Assembly: GCA_030674185.1 (NCBI GenBank)
Contig: JAPXFY010000026.1
Location: forward strand, 57,726,794 to 57,790,793
DNA: 64,000 nucleotides
DNA from: Monoplex corrugatus
Taxonomy: Eukaryota; Mollusca; Gastropoda; Littorinimorpha; Ranellidae
Direction of reading: 5' to 3'
Positions 44,220-56,447 of this stretch are shown here, piece by piece (the first letter of the stretch is position 1; every line of letters starts with the position of its first letter). The notes below the pieces were generated by a model, which was given only the letters and a program-made list of their open reading frames with translations, made no database searches and was not told the origin of the DNA. Both the position numbers and the translations under genes were made by a program.

Positions 44220-46210
44220 TCTTTCATAAGAGGAATGAGTTGACCATTGGCACAAACATGGTAGGCCTGAAGTATGGAGATGTCAGTGGGAATGGCACAG
44301 CCTGTCTCATCACTGCCATCCCTACAGTCACTGTGGCCATCACATACCAAGGTGTAATGAACTTGACCCCCCACCATGCAGTCAAACAGCTTGAAGTTAC
44401 TGGGGGACCAGGACAGGTCTTTGTTGTTCTGGGGACACTGCTGAAACGGGAGCACAAAAGAGCCAACTGTACAATATTTCAGCGAATGTTTATAAAGTTT
44501 AACAAAGGGAAGCATGTCTGTTGTACTGTTACTATGTGTGTTGTTCAGATGACGCTGAAGTCTGACAGAATGTGGACTGTTTGATCCTTGGTCAGTGAAC
44601 GTGACGTCCTTCATACAGAGAAAACCAATTCTTGTGGTGTTGTAGTCACACAGAGATCCATAGAATGGTTTTATAGACACCTTTCCATGTGAGAAGAAAA
44701 GAGCGAACTTTGAGTTGAACTGGATGCCTCGCTGTGGTTGATGTCCATGGTTCAGGATTCCTTGCCCCCATTGCCATATGTGTTGATATTGTAGTTCCAC
44801 CTGTAAGGACCTGCTGGAGATGGGTTTATAGGTCAAAAACAACAGCTAGACAAGTACCTGAAATCCCAGCACGTGCAATAATAGACGCCAACAGTTTAGG
44901 TTCTGCAGGCGCTGGTAGGACTGCTAGTTTACCACCAGACTGTGGATCACAAGGTTGAGGTATGTCCTTTGTGGATGTGAAGATGACTTGAAGACAGCGG
45001 TCATAGTGGACAAACCAGGGGTAACCACAGGAGACAGACCTGTAGGGACAGTCAGCGGGTTCATCCTCGCCCCCTACACACTGCTGCACCTTGTCACATA
45101 GGATATAGGCAGGGATAGTGGCAGAAGAACATTCATACAGAACATTAGCAATCAGAGGAGCCACACGTTTGAGTGTCATGTGTGTATTTGATAAAGCTGT
45201 GGGCAGGAGGTGCAGAGGATGAGTGGAGTAATTGAGACTGAAACCAGATGGGGAGCTCTCTACAGTGAAGAAAGGCCATGGCATAGTTCTGACCCACACA
45301 GAAATGTCACCATGAGGCAAAAGTAAAACGGCAGTTGTTAGATCAGGATGGCGAAACCGTAACTTGTCAGTTTTACGCTGGTCTCCTTGATACACTTCAA
45401 GATGTTCGTACCATTTTAACTGAAGTGGATAAAGTGAAAAATTATGCCCTGGCTGTCAAGGGTTGGTTTGATGTGCCAGGAAATGTCGTGAATACAATAA
45501 CAACTCTTGGCAGGTTCAGTCCACACCACATGGCCTTCAGTATCTTCAATGTGTGTGGTGAGGCTGTGGGTTCGAGTCCAGTTGCATTGAATGCAGTTGT
45601 CTGCTGATGTAGAGTTTATGGGGTTTGTCGTACTTGACTCTGTGAAGCTTGATACAGGCAGGCTTGTATGGCCTAATGAGTTCGACGCAGTTGTATCTGA
45701 AACTGGCAAGCTTGTACCACCAGATGTGTTTGATTCAGTTATGTTTAAAATTGCCAAGCTTATAGCACCTATTGTGTTGGATTCGGTTGTGGCTGATAAA
45801 GACTGGCTTGTATCACTGAACGTGTTAGACTCAGTGAGCGCTGAAAAAGGTGGGTTTGTACCATTATACGTTTGATTATTGCTCACACTGTCACTTATAA
45901 TGCCTTCATCTGTCATATGACTGATGGATGTCTGATGTTTTGTTGTGGGCTGAGTCTCCATCAGTGCTCCCTGTCCCTGTTTGTTGTGTGTGTAATTCCA
46001 AACAGGTGCCATATCAAGTCTTGACTGGATAGTGGTTTGATGAGACTGAATATTGTCTTGTTTCTTCCGGCTTAAAATGTGTACATTCTCCCCATGATTC
46101 TGAGTGTTGACGACGTGCAACAGTGACCACATTATCACCACTGATGTAACAAAATGCTCGCACCAGTTACTACCAACATTTGTCTTCCTGGCATGGTTGG
46201 CTGAAAGCAT
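44220..46210 (-). CDS. Secreted or membrane protein with CUB, LDL-A and C-type-lectin domains (partial gene)
   Basis: An extracellular modular protein; the function is unknown. ATG at 46210 is chosen because a hydrophobic stretch (SVVIMWSLLHVV) follows closely, as in a signal peptide; the frame is open to 46354, so an upstream exon is possible. Order: Thr/Ser linker with five 16-residue TESNT repeats (45835-45640); a CUB-like domain from C at 45595 (WHIKPTLDSQGIIF, LKWYEHLEVYQGD) to about 45215; LDL-A (45134-45042, ILCDKVQQCVGGEDEPADC); C-type lectin (45029-44614, YDRCLQV, GGKLAVL, LCDYNTTRIGFLC); LDL-A (44383-44299, CDGHSDCRDGSDETGC); and the first half of another LDL-A cut at the donor GTGAGT at 44219. 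The frame changes at 45437-45441 and 44835-44839, both A5/T5 runs. This could be a real gene with sequencing errors or a young pseudogene. Receptors of the LDL-A-rich GRL101 type are one possible relative. Confidence 0.72.
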
Positions 46211-46400
46211 ACGGGACTTATTCTCACAATGGGGGACACAAGTCGATTTATGAAGAGAGCACGTTATTGGTATCATTAGAAAAAACACTGAATTCCTTTT
46301 CCAGTAATGTATAAATGAAATCTGTTGGACAAAAAGTGTAGGAGTTGTGGTCAATTAAAATATCACACGTTTGTAATCGTTATTTTGAGGAAATGGACGA

Positions 46401-46500
46401 NNNNNNNNNNNNNNNNNNNNNNNNNNNNNNNNNNNNNNNNNNNNNNNNNNNNNNNNNNNNNNNNNNNNNNNNNNNNNNNNNNNNNNNNNNNNNNNNNNNN
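46401..46500. other. Assembly gap, 100 N
   Basis: Exactly 100 unknown bases, the usual placeholder for a gap of unknown size. Upstream exons of the CUB/lectin gene may lie in or beyond it. Confidence 1.
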
Positions 46501-48329
46501 GGTTTGGTGACCCCCTGGTCTTACCAACGTTGTGCTCTATTGTCAGATACATCTAAAACCGATCATAGAAAAGCATAACATGTGAATGATCAGGCTTCTA
46601 AACATTTTTGATGACTCGGGAGATAAGGTTATGAGATCAATCCAACCAACCCTGAAGATTCGCAGAAAGTGACGCACCTGGCCCAGATTAAGTAAAAGCC
46701 TTGCACTTCTTCACACACAGATGTGTTGACCTTCTTCATATGTTTGGACACAGCAGCTGCCTACTCTCTGATGGTCTCTTCTGAAGTCGCTTGGGCTTGT
46801 CAGAGTTGTTCCCCTTCTTCCCAGCTCATCTGATGGTAGAGTATGAAGCAGCTTTGATCACTGCAACTGTTTTAAAATCTGTAGCAGTTTTCATTGCATC
46901 ATCACCAGCAAGATGCAGTCAAGGATATGAAATTTTTATTTCAGATGTGATTTGTATGAAAAACAACCTGCGTTCCGAAAGCACATCAAAATGTAACATA
47001 CTTTGACGCCTTGTCGTTCTATGACGTAACAGCCTAACGACTTCATCTCTGCCACAAAAAGATAAGAAGCTTGGCCTTAAATTCTTTTAAAATTAGATAT
47101 CATTTTTTTATAATCAATGTGCTGAGACATCTATAAAAGCGGTTTGATCATTGAGTTTGGATTATATGTTGTAGCACTCTCTAGTTCACCAAGCCACATG
47201 TCAGAATGACTCACAGCAAATTTGTACATTCTGCTTTTTCATATTTCATCACAAAAGTTGCATCACACTGAGTATTGTTGTATAACACTGATTACTGTGT
47301 ACCCACACCCACGTCCCACCCTACCCTTTGTTTGGATGGGCCATAATTTGACCATTGATTGCATCTTTATGTATTGTTTCTCTTATATGCAGTGTACATA
47401 CAGTTATGAGCGTAAACGTTATATCAGTACGTGATATGTAAAGACGTTTCTCTGGGGTGATGAACAGGGGAAGAAAACAACTCAAGTCCATATACACGCT
47501 CATTCTGAGAAAGGGGAGGGGGGTAGGAAGATGGGAAACTCCTCCCCTTTGACCTGCCCTAGTGTTCAGAACTTATCTAGATTAGAACTGGGTCATGTGC
47601 TCCTTTCCAATCACGTGACAATAGTTGGAAAGATTTCCCGTTTTGGTTAAAACAAAATATTTCCTACTTTGGTGTGAGAAAATAAAAATTATACGCGCAT
47701 GCAATTGCTTGCATGCAGAGACGCGTGCGCCGATGCGTATGTAAGTTTATGTATGTATAAATGCGTTTGTACAAATGCATCTGTTTTATGAGTCTACACA
47801 GATGTGCACGTATTATGTATGTATTTAGATGTGTATGAAAATTTACGTATAGTAACTTTTATTTGTATGTATGTATATCACGTGTGGGTATGCTTACATG
47901 TATAAATTCGATAATACTTATTTTGGTAGAACCTCCCCCCACCCAGGAAGATGGATGTGTAACACAAAATACCTAATCAGAATCACAAGGAAGGGTAGGG
48001 GAGTTTGTTCAAAGTAAGCGTAATCTTCATTGCATATGTGTAGTGATTTATCACAATCAGACAAATGACAAACTGTGACTATAGCAGAGAGGGAGGTGTG
48101 TTTGATGACGAAGAGCAGCTAGACTCCCTGAAGAAAGTCAACATTTTCGTGGACAGGTTGACTGGCTGTTCATCATTGGACGTATACTGCTTCCAATAAA
48201 CAAAATCACACAGGATGTTCATTTTATTCTTTGGTCAGTTATCTGCTAGAGTATGATGATCGTATCAGTTTCAGATCATTATAATTGGCATGGGTCATCT
48301 TCAATTTATAGTAGTACCAAGCTGAAACA
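46501..48329. other. Intergenic, nothing recognised
   Basis: No domain or repeat family identified. A GCATGCAA/TTGCATGC hairpin lies at 47697-47716 and TATG-rich sequence at 47730-47900. Confidence 0.5.
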
Positions 48330-50275
48330 AACAACCGCTTCTCTGCTCTGTTAGAAGAATGGACAGCAAATGAAACTTTGTCAAACGATATCTAGGAGGA
48401 CAGGAAAAAGTACACACTAAAACTGCAGAGTCAAAACTAGGAAGGCAGGCAAACAAACTACCAAAGACAAACATAAGCGACGAAATTTTCCAGCTAGCCA
48501 AAGAGAAAAGCAACGCACGAAGGAACAACAAGATAGAATATTACAAAAGACTGAAAAAAGAAAAAGAACCCAAATCAAAAGAAATAAGAAAGCAGGGATA
48601 GAAGAAGAATGTTAAAAAATCACAGAGGTAAATGTTCAGAGAAAAACAAAAGATCTGTTTCACAGAAAATCCACAAAATTCAAGACGGTGACGAGGGCGA
48701 AACGTCAACAGAGGTGGAAGATGTTCTACCCGGATGGCATGAGTACGGCAAAGAACTATTCAAGACAACACACCAAAACTTTCAAAAGATATTCTCTGCC
48801 TTGATTTACAAGAATTGGAACCAAAAACCCTTTGTCAGCGAAGTCAGAGCAGCAATAAATCAGCTCAAGTTAGGAAAATCACCTGGATTAGACAACGTGC
48901 CAGGTGAGCTGTTAAAGAACACCAGAGAAGCAGGTGTAGAATAAAGAAATCATGTCAATGGCTTTATGACTGGAAGCCACAAGAATTTGTCATGCTATAT
49001 AAAAATGGGAACACCAAAGACTGGAGTAACTATAGCACCATCGCCCTAATCAGCTACACCAGTAAAGTGCTGCTAATCATCATACTGAATAGAATGAAAC
49101 AAAAAGTAGAAGAAGAACTCTCTGTCAGGCTGGTTGCAGATCCAACAGAAGCACAACAGACATGTTATTTGCACATTTTGACGGAAAAAAGGAACAGTGA
49201 ACAAGAAGCTTGCATGACCTTCATCGATTACAGCAAGGCCTTTGACAATGTCAAACACCATCAACTGTTTAACACAGTGGAAAAGAAGGGCTTCCCCGAA
49301 AATTTGTGTCACTTATAACAGAATTATACGAAGACCAAAAATGGAATTGTGCATGCTGCGAATATTTTGGTTTTACAAAAGGAGACAGGCAAGGCTGTAT
49401 CTTTTCACCTCATCTTTTTGACTTATATACAGAGCAGGTCGTTAAAGAGGCCGATTTAGAAGAATTAGAAATATAGATCAGAGGAACAAAACGCCACCAA
49501 CCTGAGCTTAGCAGACTACACTGCACTAACGGCAGATAAGATCACAAGCATGAAGATAATTCTCTACCGAGTGGATACAGCAGGCTGCAGAGTAGGATTA
49601 AACCTGAATGCTAAAAAAGACCAGTGTCATGCACATAACAAGAAAAGAAGACCAGGAACATGTAAATATTCAAATAAACAAAACAGACTTAGAAAATGTC
49701 CAACATTTCCAATATCTAGAATCTATAAAACCAAATGATGGTTGCTGCACCAAAGATGTGAAAACAAGAATTGGCATAGTAAAACAAAAAATGGTCCAGT
49801 TAAACAACTCATAGAAAGTCAGAGGACTTCCTAAAGACTTAAAATTAAAAATCATGACAATTTTGATTTGGCTTGTTTTAATGTATGGTTGCGAACCCTG
49901 GACACTAAGAAAAGATGAAGAGAACAAAATCAATACAGCAGAAATGTGGTTCTATAGACGACTTCTCAGAGTCAAATAGACAGACAATAACAAACGAGAG
50001 CATATCAAAGGAACTCAATGTTAAGCGTCAAATGCTAAAAGAGACCAACAAAAGAAAGCTGAAATATGTAGGCTATGCAATCAGAAACCAAAAGAGATTT
50101 AACATCAACGAAAGTTGAGATGAGGCGAAGAAAGGGACGACCACACACCTCCTACTTTAACAACATCGCTGATGTCTGTGGTCTGGGAATCCAGGAAGTC
50201 GCCCACAGATGTGTCGGTTGTGTAACCTGGAGAAGACTTGTAACATTGAGCACAGCTTCTACCGTCGATCTGGCG
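48330..50275 (+). mobile_element. RTE-related LINE fragment, second family
   Basis: Plus-strand pieces: LAKEKSNARRNNKIEYYKRL (near 48500), VRAAINQLKLGKSPGLDNVP (48844 on), MTFIDYSKAFDNVKHHQLF (49215 on), KGDRQGCIFSPHLFDLYTEQ (near 49380), MYGCEPWTL and NTAEMWFYRRLLRV (near 49885-49970), then a tail with KYVGYAIRNQK and RRKGRPHTSYFNNI. Diagnostic order of an RTE-like RT. Frames change many times. It is diverged from the RTE copies elsewhere in the window. Confidence 0.75.
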
Positions 50276-50870
50276 AGGGAGAGAGATGAGAGGTTAGAGT
50301 CCCTGTCTGCTTTTTTTAGCCCTATTACATCTCTGACCTTGAGGTCTTCCTTCACCACGCCCACTGCATCTAGAACTTCTCTTTTTCTTCAAGTTTTGAG
50401 ACTGAGGTGGTTACATTACTGAACCTTATGACCCAAGTCCCCAAACACGCTTAGAAGCCTGATCTGTCCTATCTTGTATTCCTCGACAATAGATGTCAGA
50501 GGTAGCTTCAGCTTTGCCTGTCGACAGTAATGCGCATCATCAGTGAGGCCAGATAAGACACCAATCCATTTCCTTGTGCATTTGTTGATCTTTGCCTCCA
50601 TCAATTCCACTATGCAAATGCTGGTATGGTATATCAGTAGAACCCAGAGGAGTTTTAGCTCAGCGAGAGTTTCAGGCACAAGTATTTTTGAAATGAAAGG
50701 TAGATACAAAAGTGTAACAAGTTTAAGTATATTTGAGTCAGAACCAGCTTTTTGTAAGAGTAGGGTTATAATTCCTTCCTTAAACTACCTAGGGATTGCC
50801 TGTAAAACGAGCAGCATTAATTACAGTAGTAATCAGTGAAACTAAATCAGTAAATCTACTTAGTTAGAGA
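50276..50870 (-). mobile_element. Fragment of an R2-type (REL-endonuclease) LINE
   Basis: The minus strand reads INKCTRKWIGVLSGLTDDAH, YCRQAKLKLPLTSIVEEYK and IGQIRLL, parallel to TYIRKWLGLPRTTN and ALQLPLASIVEIYK in the larger copy at 51180-53305. A diverged relative, broken. Confidence 0.6.
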
Positions 50871-51179
50871 CGTGGAAATAAGATCAAGCAGACATCATTT
50901 TGCAGGTGACTTAACAATAGTTTCATGTACTGCACACACTGGCTGAAACACAAAGGGTGTTGAACCTCTATAGATTGAAACGTTGGGAAATCACATTTAC
51001 ATGAATATAAATCATCTCCTTTTGGTGAAACTCTCACTGGAAGGCTGAGCTAACTTTAAGGTTGGAAGTACAATCATTGAAAACAGCTTACGCTGCTAAC
51101 AGTCGAAAGCTCTGAGGGCCGGACTCTGGCGTGGAGATCATCAGGAGAGAATGCGTCGCTGTTTCGGGCTCTTCCTCTC

Positions 51180-53305
51180 TACATGTACAGCTTCAATGAC
51201 GCACTGAGCCCCCTCACCGATGTGAGGTCTCCCTGCCAGTTCGACTGTATGCCTTTGCCATCAACCGTCAGGACTCGCTCCAGGAGGTGTCCTCTCTCTT
51301 CAACCAGATCCAATGACTTGCTTTCTCTACGGTCTTCTGTAGAGCTTTTGTCATGGTTTTTTCACTTTTTTCGGACCAAGTCCAGCCACTTTCATCCACT
51401 TTCTGACTCTATTTGCGATGTAACCTCTGCAGCCGACTTCGACTGGGAAGTGCGTTGCTTTCCATCCCGCCTCCTCGCATTCATCGACAAGAGCCTCGTA
51501 GCGATTCTCCTTCCGCTCGTGTGCAGCCCTGATATTGTCTTCGTGGGGCACCGTGAGCTCCACAAGGTGCACCTCTCTCTCTTCCTTGCTCCATACCACC
51601 AGGTCTGGCTTCTTCGTTGTTGGGATGGGGAAGAATCTCTCGCAGCCCTCAAGGTCTGCGGCTACCTCCCACAGACCACCACACTGGCCATTTGTGGCCT
51701 CACTTGCCTTCTTTCCCTCAGGAACATTGCTTCCTTGCGGTACAAGCACGATCTTGCCCAGTCCTTGTTTCTGCGGCTTAAGAGCGTATTTTCCCTCCTC
51801 CACCTGTTCCTTCGCCATCTTGGTAAACACCTTGAGCACTTCATTGTGTCTCCAGGTGTATCTATTCAGGGCCAGGTGGCACTTTGAGAGGATATGCTTC
51901 ATGGTTCCTAGTTTGTCGCACCTGCACCTGTCATCTTCCTGGGTCTTCCATCTAAGTTCACTGGTGAAGGCAGAACATCATAGGTGGACCGGAGAAGAAA
52001 GCTTAGCCTCGATGTGTTCCACTCCCAGATCTCACTCCATCCAATCTTTCTTTCCACTACATGCTCCTCCCACCTGGTCATCCGCCCTTGTTGAGCACAC
52101 TGGATGAGGTGAACTTCTCGCCTTTCAGCCTCATTCTTTCGCACCTGCCCTGCTGCAGCTGCTCTTCTGTCTCGTTGGGACATCTTCCTAAAAGGTCTGA
52201 AGTCGCCGTTGCCAAGTCCCAACCTGCCCGTCTGTGCTGGACCTACAATGTCGCCATGTTCCAACGAAGAGATGATCTCGTCAGCTGCATCCTCCGCATT
52301 CCATTTTCTCGCTGTCCTGACTTCTGGCGGGTCGTCGCTGACTTTTTGATCTCTCGACTCCCTCAGCATCATCACAGTCCTGATATTTCCTGCCTTGTAG
52401 ATCTCCACGATGGATGCGAGGGGCAGCTGGAGCGCTCCCTTCTGCCTGTACAGGGCAGATGTGTTGGTTGTGCGAGGCAGCCCCAGCCACTTCCTGATGT
52501 AGGTGTTACATGTTTTCTCGATCATCTCAACTCTCGACACGGCGACTTCATACGTTAACAGCGGCCATGCCAGTCGAGGGTAGAGGGCAAACTGTAAACA
52601 CCATATCTTATACTTTCCTGGCAGTTTTGTTTGGTTAATCGCTTTCAGCCCATCTTTAGCCTGCTTCATGATATCCACACCCCGATTCCTGTCCGACAGG
52701 GTTCCTGCATACCACCGTCCCAAACTTTTCACAGGTTGCTCTTTTACTGTAGGCATCTGTTCCCCTGCGATTGTAAACTTCTGTTGCTTCTACTTCCCTT
52801 TGTGAATAGTCAGGCTTCTAGATTTCTTGGCTTTAAACTTCATCCTGGACCAAGTGATCAGCTCATCCAGCCGAGTCAAAACACCCTGCATTGTGTCCGT
52901 ATCTCTTTTCAGCAAGGTCACGTCATCCATGAAGACTTTCTTTGGTGATCTCACCTTTGCTTTTTCCTCAGCGCAGTCTGCAGATCTCAGTAGCATCTCC
53001 ATCACCAGGATGAACCAGATGACAGATATAGTGCAGCCGGCTGCGATCCCAATCTCCAATCGGTGCCACTCAGTTATGAAGTCTTTGGTCGAGAATCGCA
53101 TCTAGAAGTTACCGTAGTATTCTTTCATGATGCCTTGCACCTCGTGCGGGATGTAAAAGAAGTCAATTGCTTTCATCAGCAGTTCATGGGGAACGGATCT
53201 GTAGGCATTCGCCAGATTCAACCAAACCACACTTAAGCTTCCTTTGGTTTTCTTGGCCCCCTGGATTGCATCCCAGATCGTAAAAGAGTGTTCAATGCAT
53301 CCTGG
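51180..53305 (-). mobile_element. R2-type LINE, 5'-truncated, with restriction-like endonuclease
   Basis: Minus strand, from 53305 down: RT palm part with LANAYRSVPHELLMKAIDFF, then LEIGIAAGCTISV and KVFMDDVTLL (52790-53101); thumb (YPRLAWPLLTYEVAVSRVEM, RKWLGLPRTTN) in 51908-52756; then a CCHC-like knuckle (CRCDKLGTMKHILSKCH near 51905) one frame over; then a PD-(D/E)XK-type endonuclease with KPDLVVWSKEE, HLVELTVPHEDN, AHERKENRYEAL and VEVGCRGYI (51600-51400). Only one clear frameshift lies between RT and knuckle. Elements of this class often prefer specific targets. Confidence 0.78.
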
Positions 53306-53559
53306 AAGAGATTTAATTCAGATTTGCTTAGAAGCTCTCCAGATTAAATTTGTTGGAGAAAGTGGACTCTATCTTTTCGTTTTGACATTTCAGTTTCTCT
53401 GTCAGTTGAAAATGACTTAACAGTAGCGTGTTTCGTAACATATTTTCTCTATAATATCTTCATATTTAATGTATAAACTATCTATGATAACTCCTCATTC
53501 AGTTTACAAGCTATCAATAATAACTCAAACTGATACTCTGACAGCTAACAACAGTTGCA

Positions 53560-53780
53560 GGCACAAGAAAGCCAGGATAACAATTTTGCCTGTTATACAT
53601 GACTTAGTTCACGACAAGATAGACTACATTCTGATGTTAAATCGTTTTGAAAATCCAGCGTGAACAAGATAGAAACAAAGTCATTCCCAGAGGCTGACAT
53701 AGACTCTGATCATGACCAAGTAACCTCCAGCCCATAAATAAATCTGATAACAAAGCATGTCCCAAAGAGATGTTCTAGTC
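53560..53780 (+). mobile_element. RTE-type endonuclease C-terminal fragment
   Basis: DKIDYILMLNRFENPA, then KSF, GADIDSDHDQV by frame change near 53690-53725. Matches the HQIDYILxxxRF and PGADIxSDHxLV pattern of RTE endonucleases. Short. Confidence 0.5.
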
Positions 53781-54717
53781 ATCTGGCGCTTCAGAAGCTT
53801 TAAAAGCTAGACTGCAAATCTTCCAAGCACAGTTAAAGCACGAAGTCTGGCGGGCTAAATAGTGTCAACAACGATAATTTAACATAGTGTAGATTTGCTG
53901 TCTGGAGATATAAAAGACAGTGTTTCTATCATGTTTTGTTGTGTTGTTCTCATAGTTTCGAACATGTTGAATTTTTTTCAGAATTATAATCAAACATAAT
54001 TTGGGTAAACATAAAAAAAAAAATCTTATGCATCTTTCAACTGCTCCGGTGAATTCAAAAGTTACATACGCTTAAGACACACTTGCTAATTTTTTAAAAC
54101 GTCAACTGAAAAAAAAAACTAATTCCAAACGATTAAGGTGGCTGCTGGTGAATCTTTTCATGCCTCGTCGTCGAGAAATCGACATTTTTTTTCTCTATAA
54201 ACATTGCAGTACTCTGCAATTTAAAAAGAGCAAGAGATGTCATTCTTGAAGACTACTGTTGCACACCAGATGGTTTAAAAATTGGACCTTGGTGAATAAA
54301 GACGTGTCCATTGCTTCCTGTGAACAAACAAAGCAAAGTTGGCATCGCCATAACATCAACAAAAAGCAGAATGAATGATCCCCTTGGTTTTCATCCTCTT
54401 TCTGAACACATGCTCAACTCTATTATCCAAGTCATCTGGAAATGTTCAATACTTAATCAACAGGCGGATGCATATATCGTCATATCAACAACAAAGAAAG
54501 AACAGGGTTTCATATTCAAAAAGATGTCTTTTGTCTACATTCACAGCTGAAATAATTGCCATGCTAATGACATTAACGTTTATTATCCATTTTCCAATGG
54601 CTATCTGAGCATATCTTACGTCTTCTCAAATCCATTGCACTGGCTTCCTGTTCACACTGGAATCAGTTGTAAACTCTCCTCATTATGCTTTGTATCTGTT
54701 TGTGGAACGTGCATGCA

Positions 54718-54718
<1 letters not shown>
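53781..54718. other. Intergenic, nothing recognised
   Basis: AT-rich with A and T runs. No supported frame. Confidence 0.5.

Positions 54719-54797
<79 letters not shown>
54719..54797. repeat. (GT)n microsatellite
   Basis: About 79 bp of almost pure GT. Confidence 0.97.
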
Positions 54798-54835
54798 TGT
54801 GTATGCAACCTGCTAAATTAATCCTCTGGGAACTA

Positions 54836-54905
54836 TTGAGGGGGAGAGATTGAAGGGAAGACATAAAAAACGATGGACTGATCACTTGTAGGAATGGACC
54901 CATAT
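54836..54905 (+). mobile_element. Possible LINE C-terminal tail
   Basis: Reads ERLKGRHKKRW, TDHL, stop, EWTHM, similar to the GRPKKRWxDxxxEWTxx ending of several LINE families. Very short, low confidence. Confidence 0.3.
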
Positions 54906-54984
54906 GTAGAGACCCAGGCTTTGGCACACAATCGACAAGGCTGAAAGGTGAACATTTCTCTGATGTGGCACCACAATAAATTAT

Positions 54985-55480
54985 CACCAAGTTAAGGGAC
55001 AAGAATAACAGGAATTCTCAACAAACTACAAAAGGCTCAAAATTCCGCTGCAAGACCAGTTTTGAAGACCCACAATTATGATCATTTTAAACCCCTTCTT
55101 TATAAACTTCATTGGTTCCCAGTCCAAGCAAAGGTACACCTCAAGCTCTCAACTCTCTGCTACAACTTTACCTCCAAAATGCTCCTGCTTGTATATCTGA
55201 TCTCCTCACCATTCAAACTCCTTCTAGACAGCTCTGTCATCAGCAGATAAACACACGCTCTAGGTTCCTCAAAGAGAGAACGAGACTTCAGTCCAACGTT
55301 TATTCTGTTTTTGTGAACCACAACAATGAAAAGCACTTCCTCAAATACTTGTCATTTGCAACATGTGTCCTCTGTCAAGAAAGCTCTGAACGCTTATCTC
55401 TTCAAACAAGACTATATCAAAACCAAAGTGGCCGCCATCACTGAAGTAAACAGAGATCAGAAACTCTGGACAATCAAATG
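54985..55480 (+). mobile_element. CR1/L2-type RT C-terminal fragment
   Basis: LNKLQKAQNSAARPVLKTHN, LLYKLHWFPVQAKVHLKLST, LCYNFTSK and, one frame over, AYLSDLLTIQTPSRQL-like and ALNAYLFKQDY-like endings. This is the canonical end of CR1/L2/Jockey-type proteins (QNxAARLVL, LHWLPVxxRIxYKL, PSRxLRS, FKxxLKTHLF). Confidence 0.72.
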
Positions 55481-56180
55481 AGAACACGTCCTTGACTGTC
55501 TGCTCCATCATATCTTTGTGACAACATCAGTATTTCTACATCAACTGGCACCTTGCCCTCAGCTTCAGATACTCCTTTCCTTCAGATTCCTAGATTTGAA
55601 TGATCAACTGTTATCCAAAACAAGTGTGACTGCCCATGTCCAAGCAAACAGGAACCAGAAAAGACACGAACAAGACTGAAACTTCCCTGCTGATTTGCTG
55701 CTGCTTCGTGCAGAGTGAGAAAAGGACAAGAATTAGTTTAATTAATTAAGTCTTTTTCTCCTAATTTTTGTATTTGCTGTTGGTTCGCTTGCGATCTTAC
55801 GTCTACGCTTGACAAATGGCCAGTTTTCCGGAAATTTACGCTTGACTTGCCTGGTTGTATTAAATACGCGTTCTGATTCTTTTTTTTTTTCGTGTTTTTT
55901 TTTTCTTGTTAGCCAGACTGTCTGCCTAGAACGACTTCCACTTTCCCTTCACCTAACACCTACCCTTTCTGCTTTTAAATACAATTTAAAAAATCCACCT
56001 CTTTTTCCCTGACAATGAATTCTACAATTAGTTCTTTCCCTCAGTTTGTATAGATCCGTTTTGTATAATGTAAATAGTCTGCGTTGATTGCATGCGTATG
56101 TTTGGTGTGTGAGTGTGCTTTGATTTGAATTGTCAACACTTGACGCCACATAAACACTGTAATTATTTTCATTATTAATG
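55481..56180. other. Intergenic, nothing recognised
   Basis: Contains T runs near 55880-55910. No gene seen. Confidence 0.5.
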
Positions 56181-56447
56181 GCTAAAGAAGACAGGCGCAA
56201 ATTTTTGTCCAGCTGGTCTTTGTCAAGTGTAACACAAAAGACAGCAAAGAACAAATTCACAAAATGTAGAAAAAACAAGAGATTCTCCTTGACGCTTCTA
56301 GCAGCAATTAGAATTACTTGCTTAATGAAACTCCAGGAAGTTCTATTTTTGTTGTTCCCATAAGTCACGTCTATTTGTTCTTTGTTATCTTTTGTGTAGC
56401 TTGACAAAGATCATTGGTCAAAACGTTGTGCCTGTCTTCTTTTGTCA
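56181..56447. repeat. Inverted repeat, 80-bp arms
   Basis: Arm 56181-56260 and arm 56363-56447 (reversed) share AAGAAGACAGGC, GTCTTTGTCAAG and ACACAAAAGA blocks in order. The same peptide-like phrase, KEDR then TQK and KNK, can be read outward-in on both strands. The loop is about 100 bp. Confidence 0.7.

Noticed and set aside
44084..44584. Plus-strand frame of 166 codons
   Set aside because: Antisense to the LDL-A and lectin exon, which has the domain cysteines and a splice donor.
46791..47006. Short plus frame after the gap as a gene
   Set aside because: 71 codons without a motif, and no conserved copy or supporting splice site.
51183..52558. Plus-strand frames of 234, 190 and 165 codons
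   Set aside because: They are antisense to the R2-type LINE, whose minus-strand reading shows clear RT, knuckle and endonuclease motifs.
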